Shown: positions 1 through 8,122 of the stretch, piece after piece | How positions within the stretch are numbered: position 1 is the stretch's first letter | How the letters are laid out: each line of letters begins with the position of its first letter | Assembly (NCBI RefSeq): GCF_963667735.1 | Contig: NZ_OY763919.1 | Span: 186,001 to 250,000 of the forward strand | Length of the DNA stretch: 64,000 bases | Direction of reading: 5' to 3' | Source of the DNA: an uncultured Methanoregula sp. | GTDB lineage: Archaea; Halobacteriota; Methanomicrobia; Methanomicrobiales; Methanospirillaceae | Position numbers and translations under genes: made by a program | The notes under the pieces: generated by a model | Database searches by the model: none | Told to the model about the DNA's origin: nothing | The model's input: the letters and a program-made list of their open reading frames with translations, nothing else

Positions 1-458
1 ATATCAAAACCGGGCAAGTGCAGGAGATCAATGCCAAATGCGCCCAGTGGCTCCGCTACGAGAGGGCGGAACTGCGCGGGACAAGCCTTGCAATGATCTG
101 GTCGGATGCAGGAGAGCGCGAAGGATTTATTGCGAGGGTGAAAAAAGATCCCTGGAACACCGAGACAGAGGGAATGTTCCGGGCAAAAGACGGGACCATG
201 CTCAGGTTTGTCATCTCTGCAGCTCTCGTTCTGCCGGACAGGATACTCTGTTCCGCCATTGATATCACCGGCAGCAAGATCGTGGACGAGGAGATCCGAA
301 AGACCCTCGAAGACCTGGAGGAGCAGGTGCGGGCCCGCACGGCCCATCTCGAGGCGCTCAACGAGAAACTCCGGGCCGAGATCCTTGAGCGCAGGCAGTT
401 CGAACAGAAGATGCTGGCCGAGACCATGAGATCGGCCCGCGATGAGGATGAGATCTGA
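1..458 (+). CDS. PAS-domain sensory protein without kinase core, 5' end outside window
   Basis: The reading frame is open from the first bases, so the true start lies upstream. The visible part is the C-terminal portion of a PAS fold (ending in the CSAIDIT strand typical of methanogen PAS domains) followed by a charged coiled coil, and it stops at the TGA at 456-458. The same PAS and coiled-coil sequence recurs in the next gene, but here no phosphoacceptor histidine or HATPase domain follows. The stop overlaps the next ATG by one base (TGATG), so the two are translationally coupled. It may be a sensory partner of the kinase or a kinase that lost its catalytic half; the unseen N terminus could hold other domains. 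Confidence 0.75.
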   Translation, partial: IKTGQVQEINAKCAQWLRYERAELRGTSLAMIWSDAGEREGFIARVKKDPWNTETEGMFRAKDGTMLRFVISAALVLPDRILCSAIDITGSKIVDEEIRKTLEDLEEQVRARTAHLEALNEKLRAEILERRQFEQKMLAETMRSARDEDEI

Positions 459-1921
459 TGACCGCATCCCCGTCAGTACAGCGCCAGGCTTTCTGGGCGG
501 TCATCATTCTTGCAACAACCATCTTTGCCATTTATTCAACCATCTTCTCCCTGACCCACGGCATCTACGAGGTGTACCCGTTCCTCTATTTCCTGCCCAT
601 CATCCTCTTTGTCTACCAGTATCCGCGCTGGGGAGTTCTCTTCTCCCTCTTCATGAGCTCCATCTACCTGCTCTTTGTCTATTACTTCAGCGGATTCGAC
701 CCGGCTTACATTGCCGTCTCAACAGCATGGTTTGTCATCTTTGTCACAATCGGCGTTGTCACCTCCTCGTTTGCCGAGGGGCTCAAGGCGGAAGAGAGAA
801 AATACCGGGGCATCTTCGAGAACTCGCAGGCAGGTATCTTTACGGTTGACCTGACAACCGGAAGGATCCGCGAGCTCAATCTCAAGTGCGCAAGGATGCT
901 CAAGTACACGCGGGAGGAACTCATCGACAAGGACCTCTCCGTGATCCTCCCGGGGGCGTATGACCGGGATACCTTCCTGCACGATATCCGACTCAATGAA
1001 AAGTCCGGGGATGTCGAGCTCCGGTTCCAGACCCGGGATGCTGCTGTCCGCCATTTTCTCATCTCTGCATCCCTCTCACCCGACAATATCGTGATCTGCT
1101 CGGCTATCGACATCACCGAACGCAAGCTGGCCGAGCGGGTGATCCAGAAGGCAAAAGACGATCTCGAACAGCGGGTGCGGGAGCGGACGGACGAACTGCT
1201 CAGGGCAAACGATGCCCTCAAGGCCGAGATCCAGGAGAGAGAGCGGTTCGAGGCTGCAATAAAACTCACCAACCGGAAGCTGAACACGCTCTCCTCGATA
1301 ACCCGGCACGATATCCTCAACCAGATCAGCGCCATCGTCATGTACCTCTCGCTTGCAGAGGAGACCTCGACCGAGCCGGTGGTGATCGATCATCTCAAGA
1401 AGATCGAACAGCTCACTGAACTGATCCAGGCCCAGATCCGGTTCACCCGCGATTACCAGAGTATCGGGGCCAACGCCCCCATCTGGCAGGTCGTGGCAGC
1501 AACCGTCAGGAGCGCCATCCAGAATCTCAACATGGGCACGATCCGGGTGGAGAACCTGCTCGGCAGCCTGGAGATCTATGCCGATTACCTGCTCGAGAAA
1601 GTGTTCTTCAACCTGGTGGACAATTCCCTCCGCCATGGCGGGAACGTCTCGGTCTGCCGGTTCCTGTACCGGAAGGAACAGAACGGGGTGACCATCCTGT
1701 ACGAGGACGATGGTATCGGGGTGCCGGCAAGCGCCAAGGACAAGATCTTCAAACGGGAATATTACCGGAACACCGGGTACGGCATGTTCCTTGCCCACGA
1801 GATCCTCAGCATCACCAATCTTTCGATAAAAGAGACCGGAGATCCCGGGCATGGGGTCCGGTTCGAGATCTTTGTCCCGGAAGGAACGTACCGTCTCACA
1901 GACGGCAGCGATGCAACGTAA
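458..1921 (+). CDS. membrane-bound PAS sensor histidine kinase
   Basis: Sensor kinase of 487 residues. About four transmembrane helices occupy residues 12-107, a PAS domain follows at about 115-225, then a coiled coil, then a kinase core. The phosphoacceptor is probably His284 in the SSITRHDILNQ motif. The N box (NLVDNSLRHGG, about 383-393), the G1 box (DDGIGV, about 418) and a G2-like GYGMFLAHE (about 440) make an ATP-binding HATPase domain. The H box is the type common in methanogen kinases and is nearly the same as in the kinase at 25.8 kb. No response regulator gene lies nearby, so the partner and signal are unknown. It is coupled to the PAS protein upstream. Confidence 0.88.
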   Translation: MTASPSVQRQAFWAVIILATTIFAIYSTIFSLTHGIYEVYPFLYFLPIILFVYQYPRWGVLFSLFMSSIYLLFVYYFSGFDPAYIAVSTAWFVIFVTIGVVTSSFAEGLKAEERKYRGIFENSQAGIFTVDLTTGRIRELNLKCARMLKYTREELIDKDLSVILPGAYDRDTFLHDIRLNEKSGDVELRFQTRDAAVRHFLISASLSPDNIVICSAIDITERKLAERVIQKAKDDLEQRVRERTDELLRANDALKAEIQERERFEAAIKLTNRKLNTLSSITRHDILNQISAIVMYLSLAEETSTEPVVIDHLKKIEQLTELIQAQIRFTRDYQSIGANAPIWQVVAATVRSAIQNLNMGTIRVENLLGSLEIYADYLLEKVFFNLVDNSLRHGGNVSVCRFLYRKEQNGVTILYEDDGIGVPASAKDKIFKREYYRNTGYGMFLAHEILSITNLSIKETGDPGHGVRFEIFVPEGTYRLTDGSDAT

Positions 1922-2211
1922 AACAGAATGTTAAGAATTTTGTTCCGCAGGTTTTTCATTCCCGGCTCCTCTATTTTCGAGGGGGACCCCATCTGCCGGC
2001 TCTGATGGGATCGGCCAACCGGTTAACGACTGCCTCATCGGGGCACGGAAACCGGTTATCAGATTGTGTCCGGTTCCTGAAAGTGCCGTGGGGGCGCCAG
2101 TCCGGAGCGGCGCTGCTTATCGCAACATGAGGGTATAGGGGCCCCCCGTCGTTGATGTGCCACGGGCGGATCGTATGCAAAACAAATAGCGATCCGTACC
2201 AGACATCCCGG

Positions 2212-2976
2212 TCAGAGGTTCTTTTTCCGGCCGCTCGCATCCCGCATGTAGTGCCCGAACTCGCTCTTCTGGAGGACATCCCCCGAGAAGACCGGGCCGT
2301 CCCTGCAGACCCGGAGACCGGAGGAGTCCATGCAGCACGACCCGCAGACCCCGACGCCGCACTTCATGTACCGGTGAAGGGAAAATTCCGTTTTATGGGC
2401 AAGGCCTTTCTCGCTGACTTTTGCCAGAACCGCCCGCATCATGATCTCGGGCCCGCAGACCGCAAGCCGGTCATAGGCGGCAAGGTTCAGGTCGTCCATG
2501 AGAGTAGTTACAAATCCGTGATGCCCGAGCGAGCCGTCATCCGTTGCAATGATCACATCGGTACACTCGTCCAGCTGGTCGAGGAAGAGAAGTTCGGTCT
2601 CGCTCCGTGCGCCAAGGAGAAGCGTCATCACACAGTCCGACCGGGCGAGCGGCAGGAGCGGGGCGGCGCCAACGCCGCCAGCGATTGCCAGCACCCGCTC
2701 CCCTTTGGTAAAACCATTGCCGAACGGGCCGCGGATACCGAGCTTGCTCCCGGGCTCAAGATTGAACAGGGCACTCGTTGCATCGCCCACGTTCTGGACC
2801 GTGATGCTGTTCTCGGAGGAGAGCGCCATGGGGATCTCGTCCACACCCGGCACCCAGACCATCACGAACTGCCCGGGGGCGAACGCAAAGGAGGTATCGA
2901 ATACAAAAGTCCGGATCAGCGGTGTCTCCTTCTTTATCCGGAGGATGCTGACCGGAACCGGCAGACCCTCAGCCAT
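2212..2976 (-). CDS. pyrK: dihydroorotate dehydrogenase electron-transfer subunit (PyrK)
   Basis: PyrK carries electrons from dihydroorotate oxidation on PyrD to an external acceptor through FAD and a [2Fe-2S] centre. The N-terminal half is a ferredoxin-reductase-type FAD barrel, the middle is a nucleotide-binding fold with the GGVGAAPLLPLA motif, and the C terminus carries the cluster ligands in the order C-x4-C-x2-C with a further Cys about a dozen residues on (KCGVGVCGSCC...RVCRDGP). I chose the ATG at 2974-2976, giving 254 residues. A longer frame reaches 3021 but would add unneeded residues inside pyrD. With this start the gene overlaps the end of pyrD by 8 bases, which fits a two-gene pyr operon. 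Confidence 0.93.
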   Translation of the reverse strand: MAEGLPVPVSILRIKKETPLIRTFVFDTSFAFAPGQFVMVWVPGVDEIPMALSSENSITVQNVGDATSALFNLEPGSKLGIRGPFGNGFTKGERVLAIAGGVGAAPLLPLARSDCVMTLLLGARSETELLFLDQLDECTDVIIATDDGSLGHHGFVTTLMDDLNLAAYDRLAVCGPEIMMRAVLAKVSEKGLAHKTEFSLHRYMKCGVGVCGSCCMDSSGLRVCRDGPVFSGDVLQKSEFGHYMRDASGRKKNL

Positions 2977-3856
2977 GGGCGCACCCCACGATCCCGGCAG
3001 GTTCGAGCCCGTCTTTTGCATACAGATCCTTCTTTATGGAATCGAACACGTTCACATCCCCGTGTACAGCGCTCCCGATCTCAACGGCAGAAGCTCCTGC
3101 CATCATCATCTCGATCACGTTGTCGGCCGATGAGACGCCCCCGCAGCCGATGATCGGGACCTTAACCGCTTCGTACAGTTCGTACACGCACCGGACAGCT
3201 ACCGGGAAGATGGCCGGCCCCGAGAGGCCGCCGAACCCGTGCCCCAGAACCGGCCGGCGAAGTCCGGTCGAGATCCGCATTGCTTTTACAGTGTTGATGG
3301 CGACAATCGCGCCGGCGCCGCCTTTCTCGGCAGCCCTCCCGATAGCCGTTATATCGGTCACGTTCGGGGTCAGCTTGACCCATGTCGGGACTCCGGTTTT
3401 GCTCACCGCCCGGGTGCAGGCCTCGACAAGCGCCGGATCGCTCCCTATCGCGGCACCGTACCCTTCCGCATGCGGGCAGGAGAGATTGAGTTCGAACCCG
3501 GCAGATTTTCCCTTGAACCAGCCGGCCACTTCCGCAAACTCCTCCGGGTTGCCGCCAAAGATGCTCACCACTACCGGTTTTTTGGCAAGACCGGTCAGCT
3601 CCTCAACAAAATCCTTCGAGGGATTGGGAAGCCCCATCGCGTTCATGAGCCCGTCTTCCAGCACCACAAGGCAGGGGCCTGCATGTCCCTCCTTCGGAGC
3701 CGGGCCTATCGACTTGGTCACAACGCCGCCGGCGCCAAGAAGCAGCATCCGCGAGAGCGATGCCCCGGTTGTACCCAGGACCCCGGCTGCAAGCAGGAGG
3801 TGATTGTCAAGGGCGATCCCCCCCACGGTTACCGGGCCCGGCCTGATCTGTACCAT
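2969..3856 (-). CDS. pyrD: dihydroorotate dehydrogenase, class 1B catalytic subunit
   Basis: FMN enzyme of 295 residues that oxidises dihydroorotate to orotate in pyrimidine synthesis. It is a TIM barrel with the family signatures: NAMGLPNPS near the N terminus, the catalytic cysteine in ELNLSCPH, a WVKLTPN strand, and the FMN phosphate-binding region GCGGVSSADNVIEMMMAGASAVEIG near the C terminus. The class 1B assignment follows from the cysteine base and the PyrK partner gene that overlaps its 3' end. The start at 3856 faces the malate dehydrogenase gene across a 52-base divergent promoter region. Confidence 0.95.
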   Translation of the reverse strand: MVQIRPGPVTVGGIALDNHLLLAAGVLGTTGASLSRMLLLGAGGVVTKSIGPAPKEGHAGPCLVVLEDGLMNAMGLPNPSKDFVEELTGLAKKPVVVSIFGGNPEEFAEVAGWFKGKSAGFELNLSCPHAEGYGAAIGSDPALVEACTRAVSKTGVPTWVKLTPNVTDITAIGRAAEKGGAGAIVAINTVKAMRISTGLRRPVLGHGFGGLSGPAIFPVAVRCVYELYEAVKVPIIGCGGVSSADNVIEMMMAGASAVEIGSAVHGDVNVFDSIKKDLYAKDGLEPAGIVGCAHG

Positions 3857-3908
3857 TCATCAGGAAATGGTTGTTAATTTATTATTAGCATACCCATACT
3901 GTAACCAG
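3857..3908. promoter_or_regulatory. divergent pyrD / malate dehydrogenase promoter region
   Basis: The 52 bases between two divergent start codons are AT-rich in the centre. The run TTAATTTATTATTAG (about 3874-3888) lies roughly 25 bases before the ATG at 3909, where an archaeal TATA box would give a nearly leaderless mdh transcript. The same AT block read on the other strand could serve pyrD. No clear ribosome binding site precedes the mdh ATG, which agrees with leaderless expression. This is judged by eye. Confidence 0.5.
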
Positions 3909-4775
3909 ATGGCGCGCCTGGCAGTTGTCGGAGTCGGAAGGATCGGGGGCGAGGTCGCATACCTTGCAGCATCGCTGGGGATTGCCGACGAACTGGTCCT
4001 GTACGACAGCGCCCGGGATCTCCTCAGGGCCCAGGTGCTCGATATCGAGCACACCGGCCTTGACATGAGCATCAGCACGGACAAGAACGATATCAGGGAC
4101 GCGGATGTCTGCGTCTTCTCGGCAGGACTCCCCCGCAACCCGTCGGTCAGGACGCGGGCAGATCTTCTTGAGACCAATCTTCCGGCGCTCAGAGAATACA
4201 CCGAACTCCTTGCCGGGTTTGGCGGGATCTTAGTCACCGTCACCAACCCCATGGATATCAATAATTTTTATCTCTGCAAACAGACGGGCCTTGCACGGGA
4301 GCGCTGCATCGGGTTCGGCGGCCAGCTGGACAGCGCACGGTTCGGCATCGCGCTCCGCAACCGCTCCATCAAGGGGTTCCCGTTCGTTCTCGGGGAGCAC
4401 GGGGAGCACCAGGTGCCGGTCTTCTCCCGGCTCGATGACCCGGTCGGTGAGGCGCAGCGGGAAGAGATTCTCGCGGAACTCCGGGGGGCGAGCATGGAAG
4501 TCATCAAAGGCAAGGGAGGCACGGTATTTGGTCCCGCCCTCCATCTCGCCCACCTGGTCCGGATGATCCTCTCGGACAAGCGGGAGCTTGCAATCTGTTC
4601 CGCGGTGCTGGAAGGTGAATACGGCCTTTCCGGTTGCTCGCTTGGTGTACCGGTGCGGATCGGGCGGGAAGGTATTCTCGCCATTGAAGAGTGGCCGCTC
4701 GATTCCTGGGAGCAGAAGAAGATGGACGAGGCGGGATCCTTTGCCTGTGCACTCTCCCGGCACGCGGTGTCCTGA
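3909..4775 (+). CDS. mdh: malate dehydrogenase (lactate/malate dehydrogenase family)
   Basis: Predicted NAD(P)-dependent malate dehydrogenase of 288 residues. The N terminus is a Rossmann fold (AVVGVGRIGGEVA); the substrate loop RNPSVRTRADLL carries arginines that bind the dicarboxylate; NPMD and GGQLDSARF match the family; the catalytic histidine is in GEHGEHQVPVFS. The arginine-rich loop and the archaeal GEHG form favour malate over lactate. The chosen start is the ATG at 3909, directly before the Rossmann strand; the frame extends further upstream but has no similarity there. polB starts one base after its stop, so the two are probably cotranscribed. Confidence 0.88.
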   Translation: MARLAVVGVGRIGGEVAYLAASLGIADELVLYDSARDLLRAQVLDIEHTGLDMSISTDKNDIRDADVCVFSAGLPRNPSVRTRADLLETNLPALREYTELLAGFGGILVTVTNPMDINNFYLCKQTGLARERCIGFGGQLDSARFGIALRNRSIKGFPFVLGEHGEHQVPVFSRLDDPVGEAQREEILAELRGASMEVIKGKGGTVFGPALHLAHLVRMILSDKRELAICSAVLEGEYGLSGCSLGVPVRIGREGILAIEEWPLDSWEQKKMDEAGSFACALSRHAVS

Positions 4776-4776
4776 T

Positions 4777-7242
4777 ATGGCGCCGGGAACAGAGTGTGCG
4801 AACACAGCGCTCGACAGCACCCGCACGCTCGACTCGTTCTGCGGTCTCCGGATTGCAATCAACCAGGTGGAGTACAGCAATTCGCCGGATGGCCCGGTCA
4901 TCCACATATTCGGGAGGGATACATCGGGAAAGGCCCGGCGGCTGGACATCACGGGGTTCCGCCCGTACTTTTATGTTGTGGCCGAGCAGGCTGAGACACT
5001 CCCCCTTCCCCCGCAGGCGGATCTTGAGACGGGGACCAGTTACCGCTCGATCCGGAACGAACCGCTCCGCCGGATCTACACCCAGCGGCCGGGCGATGTC
5101 CGGGACGTGCGGGAACGCTACCGGCATTTCGAGGCCGATATCCCGTTTGCCACCCGGTTCATGATCGACTCCGGGCTCACCGGGGGCGTGACCGTCCCGC
5201 AGGAGACCGCTGACTTCCATGAGATATCCCCGGCCGATGTCGATGCCCCGGCCCGGAACTGCATCATCGATATCGAGTGCGAGGACGAACGGGGCTTTCC
5301 CGATCCCCAGCGCGACAAGATCACCTGCATCACCTGTTTCGATTCCTTTGACGAGGACTATACAACTTTCCTGCTGGCAGACGGAATGCCGGGCGATCTC
5401 GCCGGCAGGCTGGGCGGGGATGGCCTGGAGAACGGATGCTTCCGGAAAGGGACCCACACGATCTGCCCGTACGCGGACGAGACCGAGATGCTCCGGGCGT
5501 TCTCGGGCTACATCATTGCCCGCGACCCGGATGTCCTCTCGGGCTGGAACTTCGTGGACTTCGATATGCCCTACATCACCGGCCGGATGGAGCGGCTCGG
5601 GCTCCGGCCGGACTCGCTGGCCCGGATCCCGGGCCAGACCGAGAGAAACGCCCTGCGTGGCCGGGCGCTCTTCGATCTCCTGACCGCATACAAAAAGATG
5701 CATTCCTCGCTCAAGGAATCATACCGTCTCGATGCGATCGCCATGGAGGAACTGGGCGAGCAGAAGGTCCGCTACACCGGGACCGTTTCCGATCTCTGGA
5801 AGAAGAATCCGGCGCTCTTTGTCGAGTACAACTTCAAGGACGTGGAGCTCTGCGTCAAGATCAACAAGAAAGACAACATCATCGGGTTCTACCGCGAGAT
5901 CGCCCGGTACGTGGGCTGCCCGCTCGACCGGACCCTGAACTCCTCGAACGTGATCGATATCTATGTCCTGAAAAAGGCGTTCGGGAAGTACGTGCTGCCC
6001 TCCAAGGGTTTTGCCAATGCCGAGGAATTTGAAGGCGCAACCGTCTTCGAGCCGAGCCGGGGTGTCCGCGAGAACGTGGTAGTGCTCGATCTGAAATCCC
6101 TCTACCCGATGGCGATGATGACAATCAATGCCTCGATGGAGACCAAGGACCCGGGTGGCGAGCTCCATGCCCCGAACGGGATCCGGTTCCGGAAAGAGCC
6201 GGACGGCTTGACAAGGAGCATCATCGCCGATCTCCTCAAGGAGCGGGACGAGAAGAAGCGCCTGCGCAACACGTTTGCCTTCGGTTCGCCCGAGTACCTG
6301 ATGTACGACATGCAGCAGAATGTGCTGAAAGTGATCATGAACACGTACTACGGGGTTTCGGGATACGTGCGGTTCCGTCTCTTCGACCGGGAGATCGGAT
6401 CGGCCGTGACCTCGGTGGGCCGGGCAATCATCGAGCACACCCGGCGCACGATCGAGGCGCAGGGCTACAAGGTGATCTACGGCGACACGGACTCCTGCAT
6501 GATCCAGCTCCCGCCGGTCGACCGGGAGAAGACGATCGAGCTGGCCCGATCCATCGAGAAGACACTCAACGCAAGTTACTCGGAGTTTGCAAAAGCCGAG
6601 CTGAACGCAGATGTGCACTTTTTCTCCATCAAGTTCGAGAAGATCTATGCCCGGTTCTTCCAGGCCGGAAAAAAGAAGCGCTATGCAGGATCGCTTGTCT
6701 GGAAAGAAGGAAAGGAAGTCAGCGAGACCGATATCGTCGGGTTCGAGATAAAACGGAGCGACACTCCCCAGATCACAAAAATTGTCCAGATGCGGGTGAT
6801 GGAGATGATCCTGGCCGGGGAAGAGTATTCCGTGATCAAGACACTCCTGTCGGATGTGATCAAAAAATACCGGGCCGGCAAGTACACGCTTGACGAGATC
6901 GGTATCCCCGGCGGCATCGGGAAAGCGCTTGACGATTACGAGTCCGACGATGCCCAGGTCCGGGGTGCAAAATATGCCAACGAATATCTCCACACGGAGT
7001 TTGGCAAAGGCAGCAAGCCGAAACGGATCTACATCAAGACCGTTACTGCGAAATACCCCAAGACCGATGTCCTCTGCTTCGAGTATGCCGACCAGGTGCC
7101 AAAAGAGTTTGTCGTGGACTGGGAGCTGATGCTCGAGAAGACCATCAAGCAGCCCATCTCCCGGATCATCGAGTCGCTGGGATGGAACTGGGACGATCTC
7201 GATCCCACAAGGACAACGCTGGCCCAGTGGGGACTGGGGTAA
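4777..7242 (+). CDS. polB: family B DNA polymerase
   Basis: Replicative-type archaeal family B DNA polymerase of 821 residues. The 3'-5' exonuclease motifs are intact: Exo I DIEC at about 165, Exo II with Asn258 and Asp263, and Exo III YNFKDVELC. The polymerase motifs are motif A (DLKSLYP from Asp438), motif B (KVIMNTYYGVSGY) and motif C (YGDTDS with Asp570 and Asp572). A KKKRYAG block follows, as expected in the palm-thumb region. The start is the ATG at 4777, one base after the mdh stop, with GGTGT as a likely ribosome binding site; upstream sequence in frame is shadow of mdh. No intein is seen. A run of nine T follows the stop. Confidence 0.96.
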   Translation: MAPGTECANTALDSTRTLDSFCGLRIAINQVEYSNSPDGPVIHIFGRDTSGKARRLDITGFRPYFYVVAEQAETLPLPPQADLETGTSYRSIRNEPLRRIYTQRPGDVRDVRERYRHFEADIPFATRFMIDSGLTGGVTVPQETADFHEISPADVDAPARNCIIDIECEDERGFPDPQRDKITCITCFDSFDEDYTTFLLADGMPGDLAGRLGGDGLENGCFRKGTHTICPYADETEMLRAFSGYIIARDPDVLSGWNFVDFDMPYITGRMERLGLRPDSLARIPGQTERNALRGRALFDLLTAYKKMHSSLKESYRLDAIAMEELGEQKVRYTGTVSDLWKKNPALFVEYNFKDVELCVKINKKDNIIGFYREIARYVGCPLDRTLNSSNVIDIYVLKKAFGKYVLPSKGFANAEEFEGATVFEPSRGVRENVVVLDLKSLYPMAMMTINASMETKDPGGELHAPNGIRFRKEPDGLTRSIIADLLKERDEKKRLRNTFAFGSPEYLMYDMQQNVLKVIMNTYYGVSGYVRFRLFDREIGSAVTSVGRAIIEHTRRTIEAQGYKVIYGDTDSCMIQLPPVDREKTIELARSIEKTLNASYSEFAKAELNADVHFFSIKFEKIYARFFQAGKKKRYAGSLVWKEGKEVSETDIVGFEIKRSDTPQITKIVQMRVMEMILAGEEYSVIKTLLSDVIKKYRAGKYTLDEIGIPGGIGKALDDYESDDAQVRGAKYANEYLHTEFGKGSKPKRIYIKTVTAKYPKTDVLCFEYADQVPKEFVVDWELMLEKTIKQPISRIIESLGWNWDDLDPTRTTLAQWGLG

Positions 7243-7250
7243 TAGAGCCG

Positions 7251-7260
7251 TTTTTTTTTA
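7251..7260 (+). terminator. T-tract terminator after polB
   Basis: Nine consecutive T begin 9 bases after the polB stop codon. Archaeal RNA polymerase terminates at such T tracts without needing a hairpin. It probably ends the mdh-polB transcript. Confidence 0.65.
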
Positions 7261-8122
7261 ATATTCTTGAGAAAACCTGCGAAGATTAAAGACGATTGAC
7301 CCGGCAGGAATTTTTCACGGATACGAACATTGGTACCGATCTTATCCGGACCGGCAGTACACAAAAATCCATTGAGTTACCCGACTATCGGGTTGTCAAT
7401 ATCCGGGGGAAGTCTGGTGCTGCTTCCGGACGGTGCCTACCTGCCGGCTCCCGCCAACGGAGCGATCCCCACTGCCGTAGGTCCCGCCGAAGGAGGATAA
7501 TTGGTGAGTTCGCTTTTACAGGTTGTGGGGGGTGAACCCCCCTTTTCCAGGAGACCGAGTAATCCGGGTCCAATTCAGACCCCGTTTGTCCTTTTTTGTT
7601 GGATCGTGACCGGAGAGTTTCGGCCCTTTTTGAGGGTAGTTTCCCGGAAAATCATGCTATCGTCCCGGTTTGGCAGACCAGGGGTTTTGCGCTGAGAATA
7701 ACCGGAGAATGTATAATTGTTACAGCAGCGATGGAGGCCGGATGGCGTAGTTCTGGATAGGGAGGGAAAAGGGCCAAAAAACGGGGTATGGGGGATCTAT
7801 CGATTCGTCAGCCAGCCAGAATTTTCAGATATTGCGATGAACGCCGCCGCCCCCGACGGGGCGCCCCCGCGGCGGATCGATTACCTGCCAGCACAAAAAA
7901 AAGAATTGCCTTGCCACAACACGTGTTATCCTGCCGTTAGATATCATCGGCACCGGTGCAGAAGAAAATCGCCGGGGGTCAAGGGGACGCTCCCCTTGGG
8001 ATGCCTCCCCCTTTGGGGGAGCGAGGGGGTCACCCTCGCACCTTATTGGCACTACACAACAAGCGCAGAATTAACAGGAAGAAAAATTTGTTGCAGTCAA
8101 ACACTCAGTGATCCAAACCGGC
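7261..8122. other. 862-bp gene-poor intergenic region between convergent polB and uvrB
   Basis: I see no convincing gene here. Several frames stay open, including one over the hairpins at 7717-8151, but none has family motifs. One stretch (7390-7515) has codon-like composition and ends with AAGGAGGATAAT, which could be the tail of a decayed gene, but no start or relative is recognisable. A nested GC-rich inverted repeat lies at about 7844-7875 (inner stem GCCCC/GGGGC at 7849-7853 and 7858-7862), and three adjacent hairpins lie at 7981-8039. An unrecognised structured RNA cannot be excluded. Confidence 0.5.
7981..8039. repeat. three consecutive perfect hairpins downstream of uvrB
   Basis: Three perfect 7-bp stems follow each other: AAGGGGA/TCCCCTT with a 3-base loop (7981-7997), CTCCCCC/GGGGGAG with a TTT loop (8005-8021), and GCGAGGG/CCCTCGC with a 5-base loop (8021-8039). 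They lie 84 to 142 bases past the uvrB stop. They could be a 3'-end structure of the uvrB message, a REP-like element or part of a small RNA. Confidence 0.7.

Noticed and set aside
2152-3153. Long plus-strand frame opposite pyrK and pyrD
   Set aside because: It is the antisense shadow of two well-supported genes in GC-rich DNA and has no family motif.
4504-5703. Minus-strand frame opposite mdh and polB
   Set aside because: Shadow frame caused by high GC at third codon positions of polB.
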